The position numbers and the translations under genes were made by a program. Positions 1-8,750 of a stretch of 51,807 nucleotides of DNA are shown piece by piece. Origin of the DNA: Comamonadaceae bacterium (GTDB lineage: Bacteria; Pseudomonadota; Gammaproteobacteria; Burkholderiales; Burkholderiaceae_C); assembly GCA_027486755.1 (NCBI GenBank), contig JAIXOM010000035.1, positions 1 to 51,807 of the forward strand, in the 5' to 3' direction. Every line of letters starts with the position of its first letter. The first letter of the stretch is position 1. Below the pieces are notes generated by a model. It saw only the letters and a list, made by a program, of their open reading frames with translations. It was not told the DNA's origin and made no database searches.

Positions 1-636
1 CTGAAGTGGAACATCCGAACCGGTTTGCAGATGAGCTTGTCGGGCCTGTTCAACATAGGGCACGATGTCGGCGGCTTTTTTGGGCCCTTGCCTGGCCCCG
101 AGCTCTTTCTGAGGTGGGTGCAAGCCTGCGCGCTCAATCCGCGCATGGTGATGAACTCGTGGAAGGCCGACCATGCGAGCAACCTGCCCTGGATGCACCC
201 CGAGGTGGCCCAGGACGTCACCGCAGCCATCGTGCTGCGCTACCGGCTCATGCCCTATCTGTGGGCGTGCGTGCAGGCCGCCAGCCAGAGCCACGTGCCC
301 ATCATCGCGCCGACTTTTTTTCATTTTCCGCACGACGAGCTTTGCTACGAAGACTGCGACGACTTCATGCTCGGCCCCGATCTGCTGGTGGCCCCGGTGG
401 TTGAAGACGGCGCACGCCAGCGAACGGTGTACCTGCCGCGCTTGCCCCAAGGTCAGCAGTGGTTCGATTTCTACGACCGCACCGCCTACGAGAGCGGCAC
501 AAGCCACCGCGTGCCTGCTGCGCTGTCGCACCTGCCGCTGTTTGCCCGCCAGGGTGCCCGCATACAAACTGCAGCACCCTTGCCCGGGCAGGTGGCCCGG
601 CACGACGATCCGCTGGCCGAGCTCCTCGCGTTTTGA
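1..636 (+). CDS. Glycoside hydrolase family 31 (alpha-glucosidase-like), C-terminal part
   Basis: The reading frame is open from base 1, so the 5' end lies outside the window. The first residues (LKWNIRTGLQMSLSGL, then FNIGHDVGGFFGP) match the GH31 segment just after the acid/base aspartate, where the family has a 'GLSG...HD(I/V)GGF' motif. Downstream come the typical 'RYRLMPYLWA' helix and 'DDFMLGPDLLVAPVVE' strand, followed by the small C-terminal beta domain. GH31 enzymes hydrolyse terminal alpha-glucosides or alpha-xylosides with retention of configuration. The catalytic nucleophile is upstream and not visible, so substrate specificity cannot be judged. A second gene begins about 50 bp after the stop, in the same direction. 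Confidence 0.88.
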   Translation: MKWNIRTGLQMSLSGLFNIGHDVGGFFGPLPGPELFLRWVQACALNPRMVMNSWKADHASNLPWMHPEVAQDVTAAIVLRYRLMPYLWACVQAASQSHVPIIAPTFFHFPHDELCYEDCDDFMLGPDLLVAPVVEDGARQRTVYLPRLPQGQQWFDFYDRTAYESGTSHRVPAALSHLPLFARQGARIQTAAPLPGQVARHDDPLAELLAF

Positions 637-687
637 AACGGCGGGGTGGGGTCCATTGATCGGCGGCCAAGCTTTCATAATCAGGCC

Positions 688-1200
688 ATGCAAGAGCGTT
701 GGAAACCCAGTGTCACGGTGGCTGCCATCATCGAGCGCAAGCTCGGTGGGCGCAGCCAGTTCATGTTGGTGGAGGAGCTCACCCGCGACGGACTGAAGCT
801 CAACAACCCAGCCGGCCACATGGACCCGGGAGAAAGCCCGATCGAGGCTTGCGCCCGCGAGGCTCTGGAGGAAACCGCCCACAGCTTCGTGCCGACCGCG
901 CTGGTGGGCATCTATCTTTCGCGCTTTGAGCGGCCCCTTGCCAGCGGGTCCATCGAAGACATCACCTACCTGCGCTTTGCCTTCTGCGGCGAGCTCGGCC
1001 CGCTGCACAGCGAGCGCGCGCTCGACAAGGGCATCGTTCGCACCCTCTGGATGAGCCCCGAAGACATCCGCGCCAGCCAGGACCGTCACCGCAGCCCGCT
1101 GCTGCTGCGCTGCATGGAAGACCATCTGGCCGGCCGGCGCCAGCCTATGGATTTGATCACCACCGATCCCAGCGTTTACCTGATCGGGCGCGGCTCCTGA
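688..1200 (+). CDS. Nudix hydrolase, NudJ-like
   Basis: This 170-residue protein carries a clear Nudix box: G43-x5-E49-x7-R57-E58-x2-E61-E62, with the usual glycine after the last Glu replaced by Ala. Nudix enzymes cleave nucleoside diphosphates linked to a second moiety, using Mg2+ bound by the box glutamates. The start at 688 (MQERWKPSVTVAAII) is preferred over an in-frame codon at 646 because the family fold begins at the SVTVAAII strand. In E. coli nudJ lies directly upstream of mnmA. Here mnmA is nearby on the same strand, but three genes separate them. The NudJ assignment rests on fold and context; the actual substrate (thiamine pyrophosphate or other) is unknown. Confidence 0.85.
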   Translation: MQERWKPSVTVAAIIERKLGGRSQFMLVEELTRDGLKLNNPAGHMDPGESPIEACAREALEETAHSFVPTALVGIYLSRFERPLASGSIEDITYLRFAFCGELGPLHSERALDKGIVRTLWMSPEDIRASQDRHRSPLLLRCMEDHLAGRRQPMDLITTDPSVYLIGRGS

Positions 1201-1355
1201 GGGCTGGCCTGGGCTGCGCCGCTGCGTCCCTGCCCGAGCCGCCTGCTGTCGGCCCTTGGCCGCTGTCACGAAAAATTAATGTGATGGCCGAATAATATTT
1301 GCGTGGATTTCCTTACCCCTCCGGCTTTCAGCCGCACGTCCGGCCTGCAGCGATC

Positions 1356-1895
1356 ATGTCCAGCACACGGGTAGCCGCTTTAGGCCGCTGGCCCAGCCGC
1401 CTGGCCCCCTGGCTGGCTTCGGGATATCTGGCTTTGCTCACGGTGATGTTGCCGCTGGCGCCCTTGGGAGCCAGCTTGCTGTTCGGGCGTTTGAAGTACC
1501 TGCGTGATTACTTCGGTTTCATCCGTCGCATGCGGGTGCATATTGCCGCTCTGGCCGAAGGGCCGGCTCGGCACTACTTCGAAGATGTGATGGGCCGCCA
1601 AGACAAGGTGCCGGCCGAGATCGCAGGCTCCTGCGTTCAGTGCGGCAACTGCTGTATGAACAAGCGTTGCGCCTTTCTCGAGCCTATCGCCGACGATCGT
1701 TACCAGTGCGGCATCTACCATTCTCCGCTTCGGCGCTGGTCCAACTGCGGCTCGTTTCCGCTTCATGCGCATGACATCGCCCGTTACGCCTGCCCGAGCT
1801 ATTACGTGGTCCGATTGGTAAGGCCGGGGGATGGGGCTCGGCAAGTCAGCCCGGCTCCAAGTGGCTCCCCGTCACAGACGATACCTGAGCTCTAA
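1356..1895 (+). CDS. Cys-rich CxxCxxCC protein with N-terminal membrane segment
   Basis: This 179-residue protein has one hydrophobic stretch (about residues 18-44), a basic linker, and a C-terminal cysteine cluster: C93-x2-C96-x2-C99-C100, then C105, C118, C131 and C146. The CxxCxxCC arrangement resembles the YkgJ-type zinc/iron-chelating cluster family, but the rest of the protein is not recognisable. The start at 1356 (MSSTRVAALG) is chosen over an upstream TTG at 1299 because it gives a normal positively charged N-terminus. It overlaps nothing, and the next gene starts 46 bp after its stop. The likely role is membrane-anchored metal binding, stated as inference only. Confidence 0.65.
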   Translation: MSSTRVAALGRWPSRLAPWLASGYLALLTVMLPLAPLGASLLFGRLKYLRDYFGFIRRMRVHIAALAEGPARHYFEDVMGRQDKVPAEIAGSCVQCGNCCMNKRCAFLEPIADDRYQCGIYHSPLRRWSNCGSFPLHAHDIARYACPSYYVVRLVRPGDGARQVSPAPSGSPSQTIPEL

Positions 1896-1941
1896 CTGCG
1901 CTGAGCAGTCCTCTCCTGCAACTTCTGTGAGCACCTTCAAG

Positions 1942-3330
1942 ATGAATCGCTTCACACACCTGCGCCGCTCTGCCGCCACTATCGCCTTGATGCTGGTCGC
2001 AAGCCCCCAACACCTGTTTGCTCAAACAGAGGTGCAAGCCGTGTTGGCTGGCCATGCCTTTGTGCCAGCCTCTACCACTGTGGCTGCGCCCGCCGATGCC
2101 GGCCCCCTGTTTGCCACCGCCGGCAAGTTCACCGCAGGCAATCGCCAGCGCACCCAGGCGCTCAACAGCCTGCCCGGCGTGACCTTTGTGGGTGACCCCA
2201 AATTTCCGCGGCTCTCAGGAGGCTCGCTGCCCGTCACCGGGCAGTCGGTGCAAGGCTTTTCCGGCATCGTCTCCCTGGGGCAAAACCGATTTTTGCTGCT
2301 CACCGACAACGGCTTTGGCAACAAAATCAACTCCCACGATGCATTGCTGATGGTGCACACCGCCAAGGTGGACTGGAGCAGCGGCAAAGTCGAGTTGGAG
2401 CGCACCACCTTTTTGCACGACCCCGACCGCAGCCTTCCCTTTGTCATTGCCAATGAAAACACCAAGGAGCGCTACCTGACCGGTGCGGACTTCGACCCCG
2501 AGTCCATCCAAGTGGTGGGCGACGAGTGGTGGATTGGTGATGAATTCGGCCCCTATGTGTTGCGCACGACACCCCAAGGCAAGGTGCTCGGCTTTATTGA
2601 CACGGTGGTCGCTGGTAAAGCTTTCAGAAGCCCCGACCATTACCTTAATGGCCGTATCGCAGCCAACTATCCGGCCGAAGCTGTCTTTGAGGCGCGGCGC
2701 TCCGGAGGCTTTGAGCCCATGGCCAAATCCATAGACGGCAAAAGCGTCTACCCCATGTTCGAGTGGCCCCTGTGGGACGCCCAAGCCAAAGCGCCTGAGT
2801 CGCACGGCGGCAGACCCTATACCCGGATCTTGCATATCGATGTCGCCAGCCTGCGCTATACCGAGCGCCAGTGGAAATACAAGTTCGAGGCGGCCGGCAA
2901 TGTGGCCGCTGATTTTCAGATGATCGGCGCCAACACCGGTCTCGTGATTGAGCGCGACGACATGACTGAGGGTGCCGCACCCGCCTGCCCGGATGCGCCT
3001 CGCACCGACTGCTTTACCCGGCCGGCCCGGTTCAAGCGCATCTACAAAATCGATATGTCCCAGACGGATGCCGACGGCTTTGTCAAAAAGGTGGCCTATA
3101 TCGACCTGACCAAAATCAGCAACCCCAACAGATTGGCCAAAGCCGGGCCCAACGAAGCCACATTTGTGCTTCCCCACCTGGGCCCAGAGGGGCTGACTTT
3201 GGTCGATGACCGACACATCGTGGTGGTTAATGACAATAACTTTCCCTACTCATCGGGCCGCACCATAGGCCAGCCGGACGACAACGAACTGACCTTGATC
3301 AATATCAAGGCCTTGATCGACGCCCAGTAA
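1942..3330 (+). CDS. Secreted phytase-like domain protein (esterase-like)
   Basis: This 462-residue protein has a classical signal peptide: MNRFTHLRRS, a hydrophobic core, and probable cleavage after LFA. The mature part matches the bacterial 'phytase-like / esterase-like activity' family (PF13449). Recognisable features are 'GFSGIVSLGQNRFLLLTDNG', 'DPESIQVVGDEWWIGDEFGP', 'EGLTLVDDRHIVVVNDNNFP' and many Asp/Gly turns of a beta-propeller that may bind Ca2+. The start at 1942 is chosen because the signal peptide begins there; the frame is open further upstream but reads as junk. The export site is likely periplasm or outside the cell. Whether it hydrolyses phytate is not shown by sequence. It is convergent with the aspartic protease, only 12 bp away. 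Confidence 0.8.
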   Translation: MNRFTHLRRSAATIALMLVASPQHLFAQTEVQAVLAGHAFVPASTTVAAPADAGPLFATAGKFTAGNRQRTQALNSLPGVTFVGDPKFPRLSGGSLPVTGQSVQGFSGIVSLGQNRFLLLTDNGFGNKINSHDALLMVHTAKVDWSSGKVELERTTFLHDPDRSLPFVIANENTKERYLTGADFDPESIQVVGDEWWIGDEFGPYVLRTTPQGKVLGFIDTVVAGKAFRSPDHYLNGRIAANYPAEAVFEARRSGGFEPMAKSIDGKSVYPMFEWPLWDAQAKAPESHGGRPYTRILHIDVASLRYTERQWKYKFEAAGNVAADFQMIGANTGLVIERDDMTEGAAPACPDAPRTDCFTRPARFKRIYKIDMSQTDADGFVKKVAYIDLTKISNPNRLAKAGPNEATFVLPHLGPEGLTLVDDRHIVVVNDNNFPYSSGRTIGQPDDNELTLINIKALIDAQ

Positions 3331-3342
3331 TCGGGCGCTGGG

Positions 3343-3873
3343 CTAAGGGCGCCGGCGCAGCACCATCGTCTCGCCTCTGATCTCGACGTCGAACTTCTTG
3401 AGGAAAGACTGTCCCAGCAGCGCCTGATCGGGCGCCATGCCGCTCAGGCCTACGCTGACGCTGGCGTCATTGAGCACCAGATCCCCCGCCCGCACCGGCA
3501 CGCCGCGCACCAGCTGGCCCTGGCGCTGGCCGTTGGCGGTGCTCAGGGTGATGGGGCTGCCCGCCGGCAGACCGGCCTGCTCGGCCAGTACATGGCTGAT
3601 GGCCACATGGCTGGCCCCGGTATCGATCAGAAACTTCACCGGCTGCCTGTTGACCTCTCCCTGCACATAAAAATGCCCGTCCCGCTGCCGCGGTAGCACC
3701 AACTCGCCCGAGCCCCGGGTGTAGGGTTGCAGCTTGGCTTGCTTGCTCTGCTCAATGTATTCAAAGCCCAGGTACAAAACCCCGGCGATGCTCAGCCACA
3801 CGGCAGCGATGGCGATGGCGCCGAAGCGGGCGGTTTTCTGGATGTCGGGCATGGGGTGTGGGTGGGGATCCAT
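3343..3873 (-). CDS. Membrane-anchored retropepsin-like aspartic protease
   Basis: This 176-residue protein has a single membrane segment (about residues 18-36) followed by a clan AA aspartic-protease domain. The catalytic motif D84-T-G-A-S lies in 'FLIDTGASHVAIS', and the second conserved block is 'LLGQSFLKKFDVEI'. This layout matches the TIGR02281 family of periplasm-facing bacterial retropepsin-like proteases, which act as dimers. Two ATGs are possible, 3873 (MDPHPHP) and 3852 (MPDIQKT). Both keep the membrane anchor, so the start is uncertain by 7 codons. It is divergent from mnmA, with about 106 bp between starts that must hold both promoters. Confidence 0.82.
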   Translation of the reverse strand: MDPHPHPMPDIQKTARFGAIAIAAVWLSIAGVLYLGFEYIEQSKQAKLQPYTRGSGELVLPRQRDGHFYVQGEVNRQPVKFLIDTGASHVAISHVLAEQAGLPAGSPITLSTANGQRQGQLVRGVPVRAGDLVLNDASVSVGLSGMAPDQALLGQSFLKKFDVEIRGETMVLRRRP

Positions 3874-3979
3874 GATGCAGCCTGCGCCGCAGCGCGAGCT
3901 TACAGCCTGAAGCAATCCCCTTGGGCAGTCGCCTTGATGACGCGTCCGCCTCAAGCCCACAAGCCGGATAATCGTCCCC

Positions 3980-5164
3980 ATGGCAGCCGTGAAAAAAATG
4001 CGTGTGGTGGTCGGCCTCAGTGGCGGGGTGGATTCGGCCGTCACCGCCCATCTGCTCAAGCAGGCCGGTCATGAGGTGGTCGGCATCTTCATGAAGAACT
4101 GGGAAGACGACGACGGCAGCGAGTACTGCTCGTCCAACATCGACTTTGTGGATGCCGCGGCGGTGGCCGATGTGATCGGCATCGAGATCGAGCATGTCAA
4201 CTTCGCGGCCGACTACAAGGACCGCGTGTTTGCCGAGTTCCTGCGCGAGTACCAGGCCGGCCGCACCCCCAACCCCGACATCCTGTGCAACGCCGAGATC
4301 AAATTCAAGGCCTTTCTGGACCACGCCATGCGCCTGGGTGCAGAAAAAATCGCCACCGGCCATTACGCCCGCGTGCGCCTTAACCCAGCCACCGGCTTGC
4401 ATGAGCTGCTCAAGGGCCTGGACTCGACCAAGGACCAGAGTTACTTTCTGCACCGCCTGAGCCAGGCGCAGCTGGCCAAGACCTTGTTCCCAGTGGGTGA
4501 GCTGCACAAGACCGAGGTGCGGCGCATTGCCGACGAGATCGGCCTGCCCAACGCGAAGAAGAAGGATTCGACCGGCATTTGCTTCATCGGCGAGCGGCCC
4601 TTCCGTGAATTTCTCAACCGCTACATCGCCAAGCTGCCCGGCCCGATCAAGAACGACAGCGGCCGCATCATCGGCGAGCATGTGGGCCTGAGTTTTTACA
4701 CCCTGGGCCAACGCCAGGGCTTAGGCATAGGCGGGGTCAAGGCCAAGGGCGCGCAGCTCAAGGCGCTGCAGGCCCAGGGCCTGCGCGGCGCCGGTGAACA
4801 CGAACCTTGGTTCGTGGCGCGCAAGGACATGGCCCACAACACCTTGTGGGTGGTGCAGGGCCACGACCACCCCTGGCTGCTCTCGCAGCGCCTGCATGCG
4901 CAGGACTGCAGCTGGGTGGCCGGCCAGGCGCCGCGCCTGGGTGCCATGGCGGCCAAGACCCGCTACCGCCAGGCCGACGCGCCCTGCGAGGTACTGCAAA
5001 GCAGCAAGGCTACCTGCGCGCTCCACTTCAGCCAGGCCCAATGGGCGGTCACACCCGGTCAGTCGGCCGTGCTTTATGACGGCGAGGTCTGCCTTGGCGG
5101 CGGCGTGATCGACGCCTGTGATGCGCTGACTCCCGAGGCCTTCCAGAGCCTGCAAGCCGCATGA
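3980..5164 (+). CDS. mnmA: tRNA-specific 2-thiouridylase MnmA
   Basis: This 394-residue enzyme transfers sulfur to uridine 34 of tRNA-Lys, tRNA-Glu and tRNA-Gln using ATP. The PP-loop motif S14-G-G-V-D-S19 binds ATP. The two catalytic cysteines are C103 (in [11 protein letters not shown]) and C201 (in [13 protein letters not shown]). The '[10 protein letters not shown]' motif of the central domain and a C-terminal beta-barrel are present. Compared with E. coli MnmA (about 368 residues) it has a modest insertion after '[16 protein letters not shown]'. The ATG at 3980 gives a normal N-terminus. Its stop overlaps the next small gene by 4 bp (ATGA), implying translational coupling. Confidence 0.97.
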   Translation: MAAVKKMRVVVGLSGGVDSAVTAHLLKQAGHEVVGIFMKNWEDDDGSEYCSSNIDFVDAAAVADVIGIEIEHVNFAADYKDRVFAEFLREYQAGRTPNPDILCNAEIKFKAFLDHAMRLGAEKIATGHYARVRLNPATGLHELLKGLDSTKDQSYFLHRLSQAQLAKTLFPVGELHKTEVRRIADEIGLPNAKKKDSTGICFIGERPFREFLNRYIAKLPGPIKNDSGRIIGEHVGLSFYTLGQRQGLGIGGVKAKGAQLKALQAQGLRGAGEHEPWFVARKDMAHNTLWVVQGHDHPWLLSQRLHAQDCSWVAGQAPRLGAMAAKTRYRQADAPCEVLQSSKATCALHFSQAQWAVTPGQSAVLYDGEVCLGGGVIDACDALTPEAFQSLQAA

Positions 5165-5316
5165 GCACCGAAGACGAGGAGCTTTACCCATGCGTGGGCG
5201 TGTGCATGGTCGATGAGGACAGCGGACTGTGCATGGGCTGCGGCAAGCCGGTGCGGGAGGCGGCCGAACCTGAGCCTCCTACAGTCAGCCAGCGCCAATG
5301 CCCCGAACAAGGCTAG
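5161..5316 (+). CDS. Small DUF1289 protein
   Basis: A 51-residue protein with the DUF1289 signature: P10-C-V-G-V-C, then '[14 protein letters not shown]', giving four spaced cysteines (C-x4-C...C-x2-C) likely to bind a metal. The start ATG overlaps the mnmA stop (ATGA), which supports it as a real, co-translated gene despite its size. The tail ([14 protein letters not shown]) is polar and probably disordered. Its stop overlaps the stop of the convergent VapC remnant on the other strand. The function of DUF1289 proteins is not known; the link to mnmA is context only. Confidence 0.8.
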   Translation: MSTEDEELYPCVGVCMVDEDSGLCMGCGKPVREAAEPEPPTVSQRQCPEQG

Positions 5317-5582
5317 GCCAGCAACTCTACGGGTGGCACCAAGCCCAGGCGCTTTGCCCGTTTTGCCAGGCCTGGGTCGAAGGTCGTGAATCCGGCGGCA
5401 CGTGTACTGTGGCTCAGGTGCAGTGCATCAGCGAAATCCAGACCTTGGTCTAAGCCGTCCAGTGCTGCCAGAACCGAAGGGCGGTCTTCCAGGCTGATGT
5501 GCTCTATGCCCGCCAATGCGCGTAGGACACGAGACACATCTTTGTGTGGCAGGGCATAGAAACCCGCGTGCGCAGGCCGCAA
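5313..5582 (-). pseudogene. 5'-truncated PIN-domain (VapC-type) toxin remnant
   Basis: The 89-residue frame ends with the C-terminal half of a type II PIN/VapC ribonuclease: 'GLDFADALHLSHSTRAAG' followed by 'FTTFDPGLAKRAKRLGL'. A full VapC is about 130-140 residues and opens with an 'xDTNVLVR' strand carrying the first catalytic Asp. That part is absent: the frame begins abruptly next to the ssb terminator at 5581-5604, and no vapB partner is seen. The protein would therefore lack part of the acidic active site and is most likely dead. An alternative, a very short functional PIN-like protein, is unlikely. Confidence 0.7.
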
Positions 5583-5604
5583 AAAAGCCCGCGTAAAGCG
5601 GGCT
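5581..5604 (-). terminator. Rho-independent terminator after ssb
   Basis: On the minus strand AGCCCGC (from 5604 down to 5598) pairs with GCGGGCT (5592-5586) around a 5-nt loop and is followed by a run of six T (5586-5581). It lies about 40 bp after the ssb stop. Confidence 0.85.
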
Positions 5605-5619
5605 GGGTAGCCGGTTCAA

Positions 5620-5650
5620 GTTTTAAGGCTCGAAGGGCGAGCCTTAAAAC
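5620..5650. repeat. 13-bp-arm hairpin overlapping the ssb stop codon
   Basis: GTTTTAAGGCTCG (5620-5632) and CGAGCCTTAAAAC (5638-5650) are perfect inverted arms with a 5-nt loop. The ssb stop codon (5644-5646) lies inside one arm. Together with the terminator at 5581-5604 it forms a tandem double hairpin at the end of the ssb transcript. It may protect the 3' end or assist termination. Confidence 0.8.
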
Positions 5651-6126
5651 GGAATATCGTCGTCCACCATGTCGTCGAAGCCGCTGCTTTTGGCCGATGC
5701 GCTCGCAGGTGCTGCGCTGGCAGGGCGGGAGGCCGGGGCGGGGCGGCTGTAGCCGCCGCCTTCTTCGCCGCCGCCGGGTCCGCCCATGCCTTCACGGCGG
5801 CCGAGCATTTGCATCTGGTCGGCGCGGATCTCGGTGGTGTACTTTTCCTGGCCTTGTGCGTCGGTCCATTTGCGGGTGCGCAAGCTGCCTTCCACATAAA
5901 TCTGCGCGCCTTTGCGCAGGTATTCGGCCGCGATGTCGGCTAGGCGGCCGTTGAACACCACCCGGTGCCATTCGGTGGCTTCCTTGGCCTCGCCGGTTTG
6001 CTTGTCTTTCCACTTGTCGGTGGTGGCGAGGGTGACGTTGGCCACCCGGTCGCCGCTGGGGAAGGTGCGCACTTCCGGGTCGCGGCCGAGGTTGCCGACG
6101 ATGATGACTTTATTGACCGATGCCAT
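5644..6126 (-). CDS. ssb: Single-stranded DNA-binding protein
   Basis: This 160-residue protein has an N-terminal OB fold ([52 protein letters not shown]), a Gly/Ala/Pro/Ser-rich linker (about residues 112-150) and the acidic tip [10 protein letters not shown] that recruits repair and replication partners. It binds ssDNA as a tetramer during replication, recombination and repair. It starts 24 bp after the stop of the upstream MFS gene on the same strand, suggesting co-transcription. A double hairpin follows the stop. Confidence 0.97.
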   Translation of the reverse strand: MASVNKVIIVGNLGRDPEVRTFPSGDRVANVTLATTDKWKDKQTGEAKEATEWHRVVFNGRLADIAAEYLRKGAQIYVEGSLRTRKWTDAQGQEKYTTEIRADQMQMLGRREGMGGPGGGEEGGGYSRPAPASRPASAAPASASAKSSGFDDMVDDDIPF

Positions 6127-6150
6127 GGCGAATCTCCTGTTGGCTCAAGT

Positions 6151-7350
6151 TTAACGGGCTGCGCTGCTCGCCGCACCGGCGCCGCGCCCGGAGCGGCCCG
6201 GCGCGCGCATGGGCCAGGCGGCGGCCAGCCACAGCAGCATCAGGGCGCTGCAGGCGGCAAACACGCCTTGCGGGCCTTGAGTGCGCAGCAGCCATCCTCC
6301 CAGAGCGCCGCCGATAAAGAAACCCAGGGACTGCAAAGTATTGAAAACTCCGAGCGCAGTGCCGCGCGCATGCGCGGGCGCCGCCCGCGAGGCCATGCTG
6401 GGTTGGCAGGACTCGAGGATGTTGAAGCCGCAGAAAAAGACAAACAGCAGCCCGGTCAGAAACGCCAGGCTGGGCGCGGCCGTCCACAGCAGGCCCACTT
6501 GCACCAGAGCGATCAGGCCGACCGATACCAGAAACACCGCCCGCAGGTAGCCGCGGCGCTCGAGCGGGTAGAGCGTGCCGCGCAGCACAAAAAACGAGGC
6601 CAGCACCGTGGGCAGGTAGACCTGCCAATGATCGTCCTTGGCCAGGCCGGCTTGCACCAGCATGGCCGGCAGGGCCACCCACATGGCCAGCTGCACCGCA
6701 TGCAGGATGAACACGCCCAGGTTCAGGCGCATCAACTGGGCGTCGGCCAGTACCACCTGGAGCCGCCCTTTCTGCCGCACCTCGATCTGCGCCGGCTCGG
6801 GCGGGGTGAGCTTGAGCACCACCGCAATGCCCGACAGGGCCATCACCCCGGTCAGCGCGAACAGGCCCGGCAGGCCGATGTGGGCGTTGAGCAGGGGCGC
6901 GATGATCAGCGAGAGCGCGAACATAAAACCGATGCTCACCCCCAGCAGGGTCATGGCCTTGGTGCGCACCTCGTCGCGGGTCTGGTCGGCCAGCAAGGCG
7001 GTCACCGCCGCCGAAATGGCGCCGGCCCCCTGTATCGCCCGGCCCAGGGTGAGACCGGCGAGGCTGGTCGCAGCCATGGCGATGAAGCTGCCCAGGGCGA
7101 ACACGATCAGGCCGATCACGATCACCCGCTTGCGCCCGTAGCGGTCGCTGGCCATGCCAAAGGGAATCTGTAGCAGGCCCTGGGTCAGGCCATAGATGCC
7201 CATGGCCAGCCCCACCCTTGCTGGATCGTCGCCACCGGGCAGGCGCGCGGCCTCCAGCGCAAACACCGGCAAAACCAGAAACAGTCCCAGCATGCGCATG
7301 CTGAAGACAGCCGACAGCGACAGGCTGGCGCGCAACTCGGTGCGCGTCAT
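6151..7350 (-). CDS. MFS transporter
   Basis: This 399-residue protein has about 12 hydrophobic segments and the MFS loop 2-3 signature 'GMASDRYGRKRVIVIG', followed by 'LTLGRAIQGAGAISAAVTAL' on helix 4. The start at 7350 (MTRTELRASL) is preferred; a GTG at 7377 would add nine residues with no clear function. The tail (GRSGRGAGAASS) is low complexity. It probably shares a transcript with ssb, an arrangement often seen in related Burkholderiales. The transported compound cannot be inferred; drug or sugar efflux is possible. Confidence 0.85.
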   Translation of the reverse strand: MTRTELRASLSLSAVFSMRMLGLFLVLPVFALEAARLPGGDDPARVGLAMGIYGLTQGLLQIPFGMASDRYGRKRVIVIGLIVFALGSFIAMAATSLAGLTLGRAIQGAGAISAAVTALLADQTRDEVRTKAMTLLGVSIGFMFALSLIIAPLLNAHIGLPGLFALTGVMALSGIAVVLKLTPPEPAQIEVRQKGRLQVVLADAQLMRLNLGVFILHAVQLAMWVALPAMLVQAGLAKDDHWQVYLPTVLASFFVLRGTLYPLERRGYLRAVFLVSVGLIALVQVGLLWTAAPSLAFLTGLLFVFFCGFNILESCQPSMASRAAPAHARGTALGVFNTLQSLGFFIGGALGGWLLRTQGPQGVFAACSALMLLWLAAAWPMRAPGRSGRGAGAASSAAR

Positions 7351-7520
7351 GGGTATGTCTTGATCGTCGGAATGCACGGTAGGCTAAAAATGGACAGTCC
7401 CGTCCCGTAGCGGGGCAGGCGGGCAAAACCATGATTGTCGGTCATGCGGCGCCGCGAGGTATTGGCGCTGGTGCAGGCCCAAGGCGGCGCTTTCGGTCCC
7501 CGATTCCTAGCCCGAAGGCC

Positions 7521-8747
7521 TTAGACCGAACGAGGCAGCCGCACCACGAACATGGCGCCACCGCCCAAGGCCTCCTCACAGGCGACGCTGCCGCCATGGC
7601 GCTCGGCAATGGTTTTGACCAGGGCCAGGCCCAGGCCTGCGCCGCCAGACTGCTCGCTGCGGCCGCTCAGGCGGTAGAAGGGCTCAAAGATGCGCTCGCG
7701 CTCGGCCGGCGGCACCCCGGGGCCGTGGTCGCGCACCCGCAGCACCCACTGCGCACCCAGCCGCTCGATCGATGCCCTCACCTCGCCCTTGCCGTGACGC
7801 TGGGCGTTTTCCAGCAAATTGCGCAGCAGCCGACGCAGCAGCCGGGGCGAGCCCTGCAGCAGCATGCCCTGGCCGACATCGGCCGGCTCAATGTGCAGCT
7901 GCGCGCCGCTGCGCGCGCATTCTTCGGCGGCCAGCCCCATCAGGTCCACTTCTTCAAAGGGCTCGGCATCGCCTTGCCGATCGAGCCGGCTGGCCAGCAA
8001 GATCTCATCGATGAGCTGATCGAGCTCGCGGATGCTGCGGCCAATTTCCTCGCGCTGGGCTGCCGGCCCTTCCTGGCCGAGCAGTTCCAGGCTCATGCGT
8101 ATGCGCGCCAGCGGCGAGCGCAACTCATGCGAGGCATTGGCCAGCAGTGTCTTGTGCGAGCCCAGCAGCTGCTCAATGCGCTCAGCCGCCTGGTTGAAGC
8201 GCTCGGCCAGAAAAGCCACCTCGTCCTTGCCTTCGACCTGCACCCTGGTGCTCAGATCGCCCTGGCCCCAGCGCTCGACGCCGGCCTGCAGTGCCTCTAG
8301 CCGTTTGGTCAGGCGCCGAATCACCGGATAAGCCCCCAGGGCCACCGCCACCGCCACAATGGGCAAAAGCCAGAAAAACCCCAGCGGCCCGCGCAAGGGC
8401 CAAAAATCCAGCAGGCCGCGCTCGGGTGGGCCCCGGTGCGGCGGACCCTCACGCGGCGGCCCGGCGGGCCGAAGTGGCCGTGACATCTCGAGCTGCCAGC
8501 TCTGCCCATCCGGGGTATCGAGTTGGAACAGCAGGGGCTGGCCGGGCCTGCGCTGGGGCGCGGCTTGCGCACTGGCAATCACCTCGCCGGCCTGGTTGCG
8601 CAGCACGATCTCGCGCGTCGGCGGCTCCGGTGCCGAGGCCTCGCGCGAAGCGCGCCAGGCCCAGGCGGCCGCCAGGGTCAGCAGCACCACGGCGGCCACC
8701 ACCGCCAGCCAGATGCGCAGGTACAGGCGCGAGGCCAAAGCGCTCAT
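7521..8747 (-). CDS. Two-component sensor histidine kinase
   Basis: This 408-residue inner-membrane kinase has membrane helices at about residues 12-30 and 120-142 that flank a short (about 90-residue) Pro/Arg-rich periplasmic sensor. A HAMP linker follows, then the dimerisation and phospho-acceptor box with H207 (ANASHELRSPLARIRMSLE), and an HATPase domain with the N box (LRNLLENAQRHG), G1 (RDHGPGVP) and G2 (GGAGLGLALVK). It is EnvZ/RstB-like in architecture. It starts 3 bp after the response-regulator stop, so the two are one operon. The stimulus is unknown. Confidence 0.92.
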   Translation of the reverse strand: MSALASRLYLRIWLAVVAAVVLLTLAAAWAWRASREASAPEPPTREIVLRNQAGEVIASAQAAPQRRPGQPLLFQLDTPDGQSWQLEMSRPLRPAGPPREGPPHRGPPERGLLDFWPLRGPLGFFWLLPIVAVAVALGAYPVIRRLTKRLEALQAGVERWGQGDLSTRVQVEGKDEVAFLAERFNQAAERIEQLLGSHKTLLANASHELRSPLARIRMSLELLGQEGPAAQREEIGRSIRELDQLIDEILLASRLDRQGDAEPFEEVDLMGLAAEECARSGAQLHIEPADVGQGMLLQGSPRLLRRLLRNLLENAQRHGKGEVRASIERLGAQWVLRVRDHGPGVPPAERERIFEPFYRLSGRSEQSGGAGLGLALVKTIAERHGGSVACEEALGGGAMFVVRLPRSV

Positions 8748-8750
8748 GGC

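Noticed and set aside
5965..7173. A 402-codon plus-strand frame over ssb and the MFS gene
   Set aside because: Antisense to two well-supported genes and rich in Gln/His/Gly low-complexity text.
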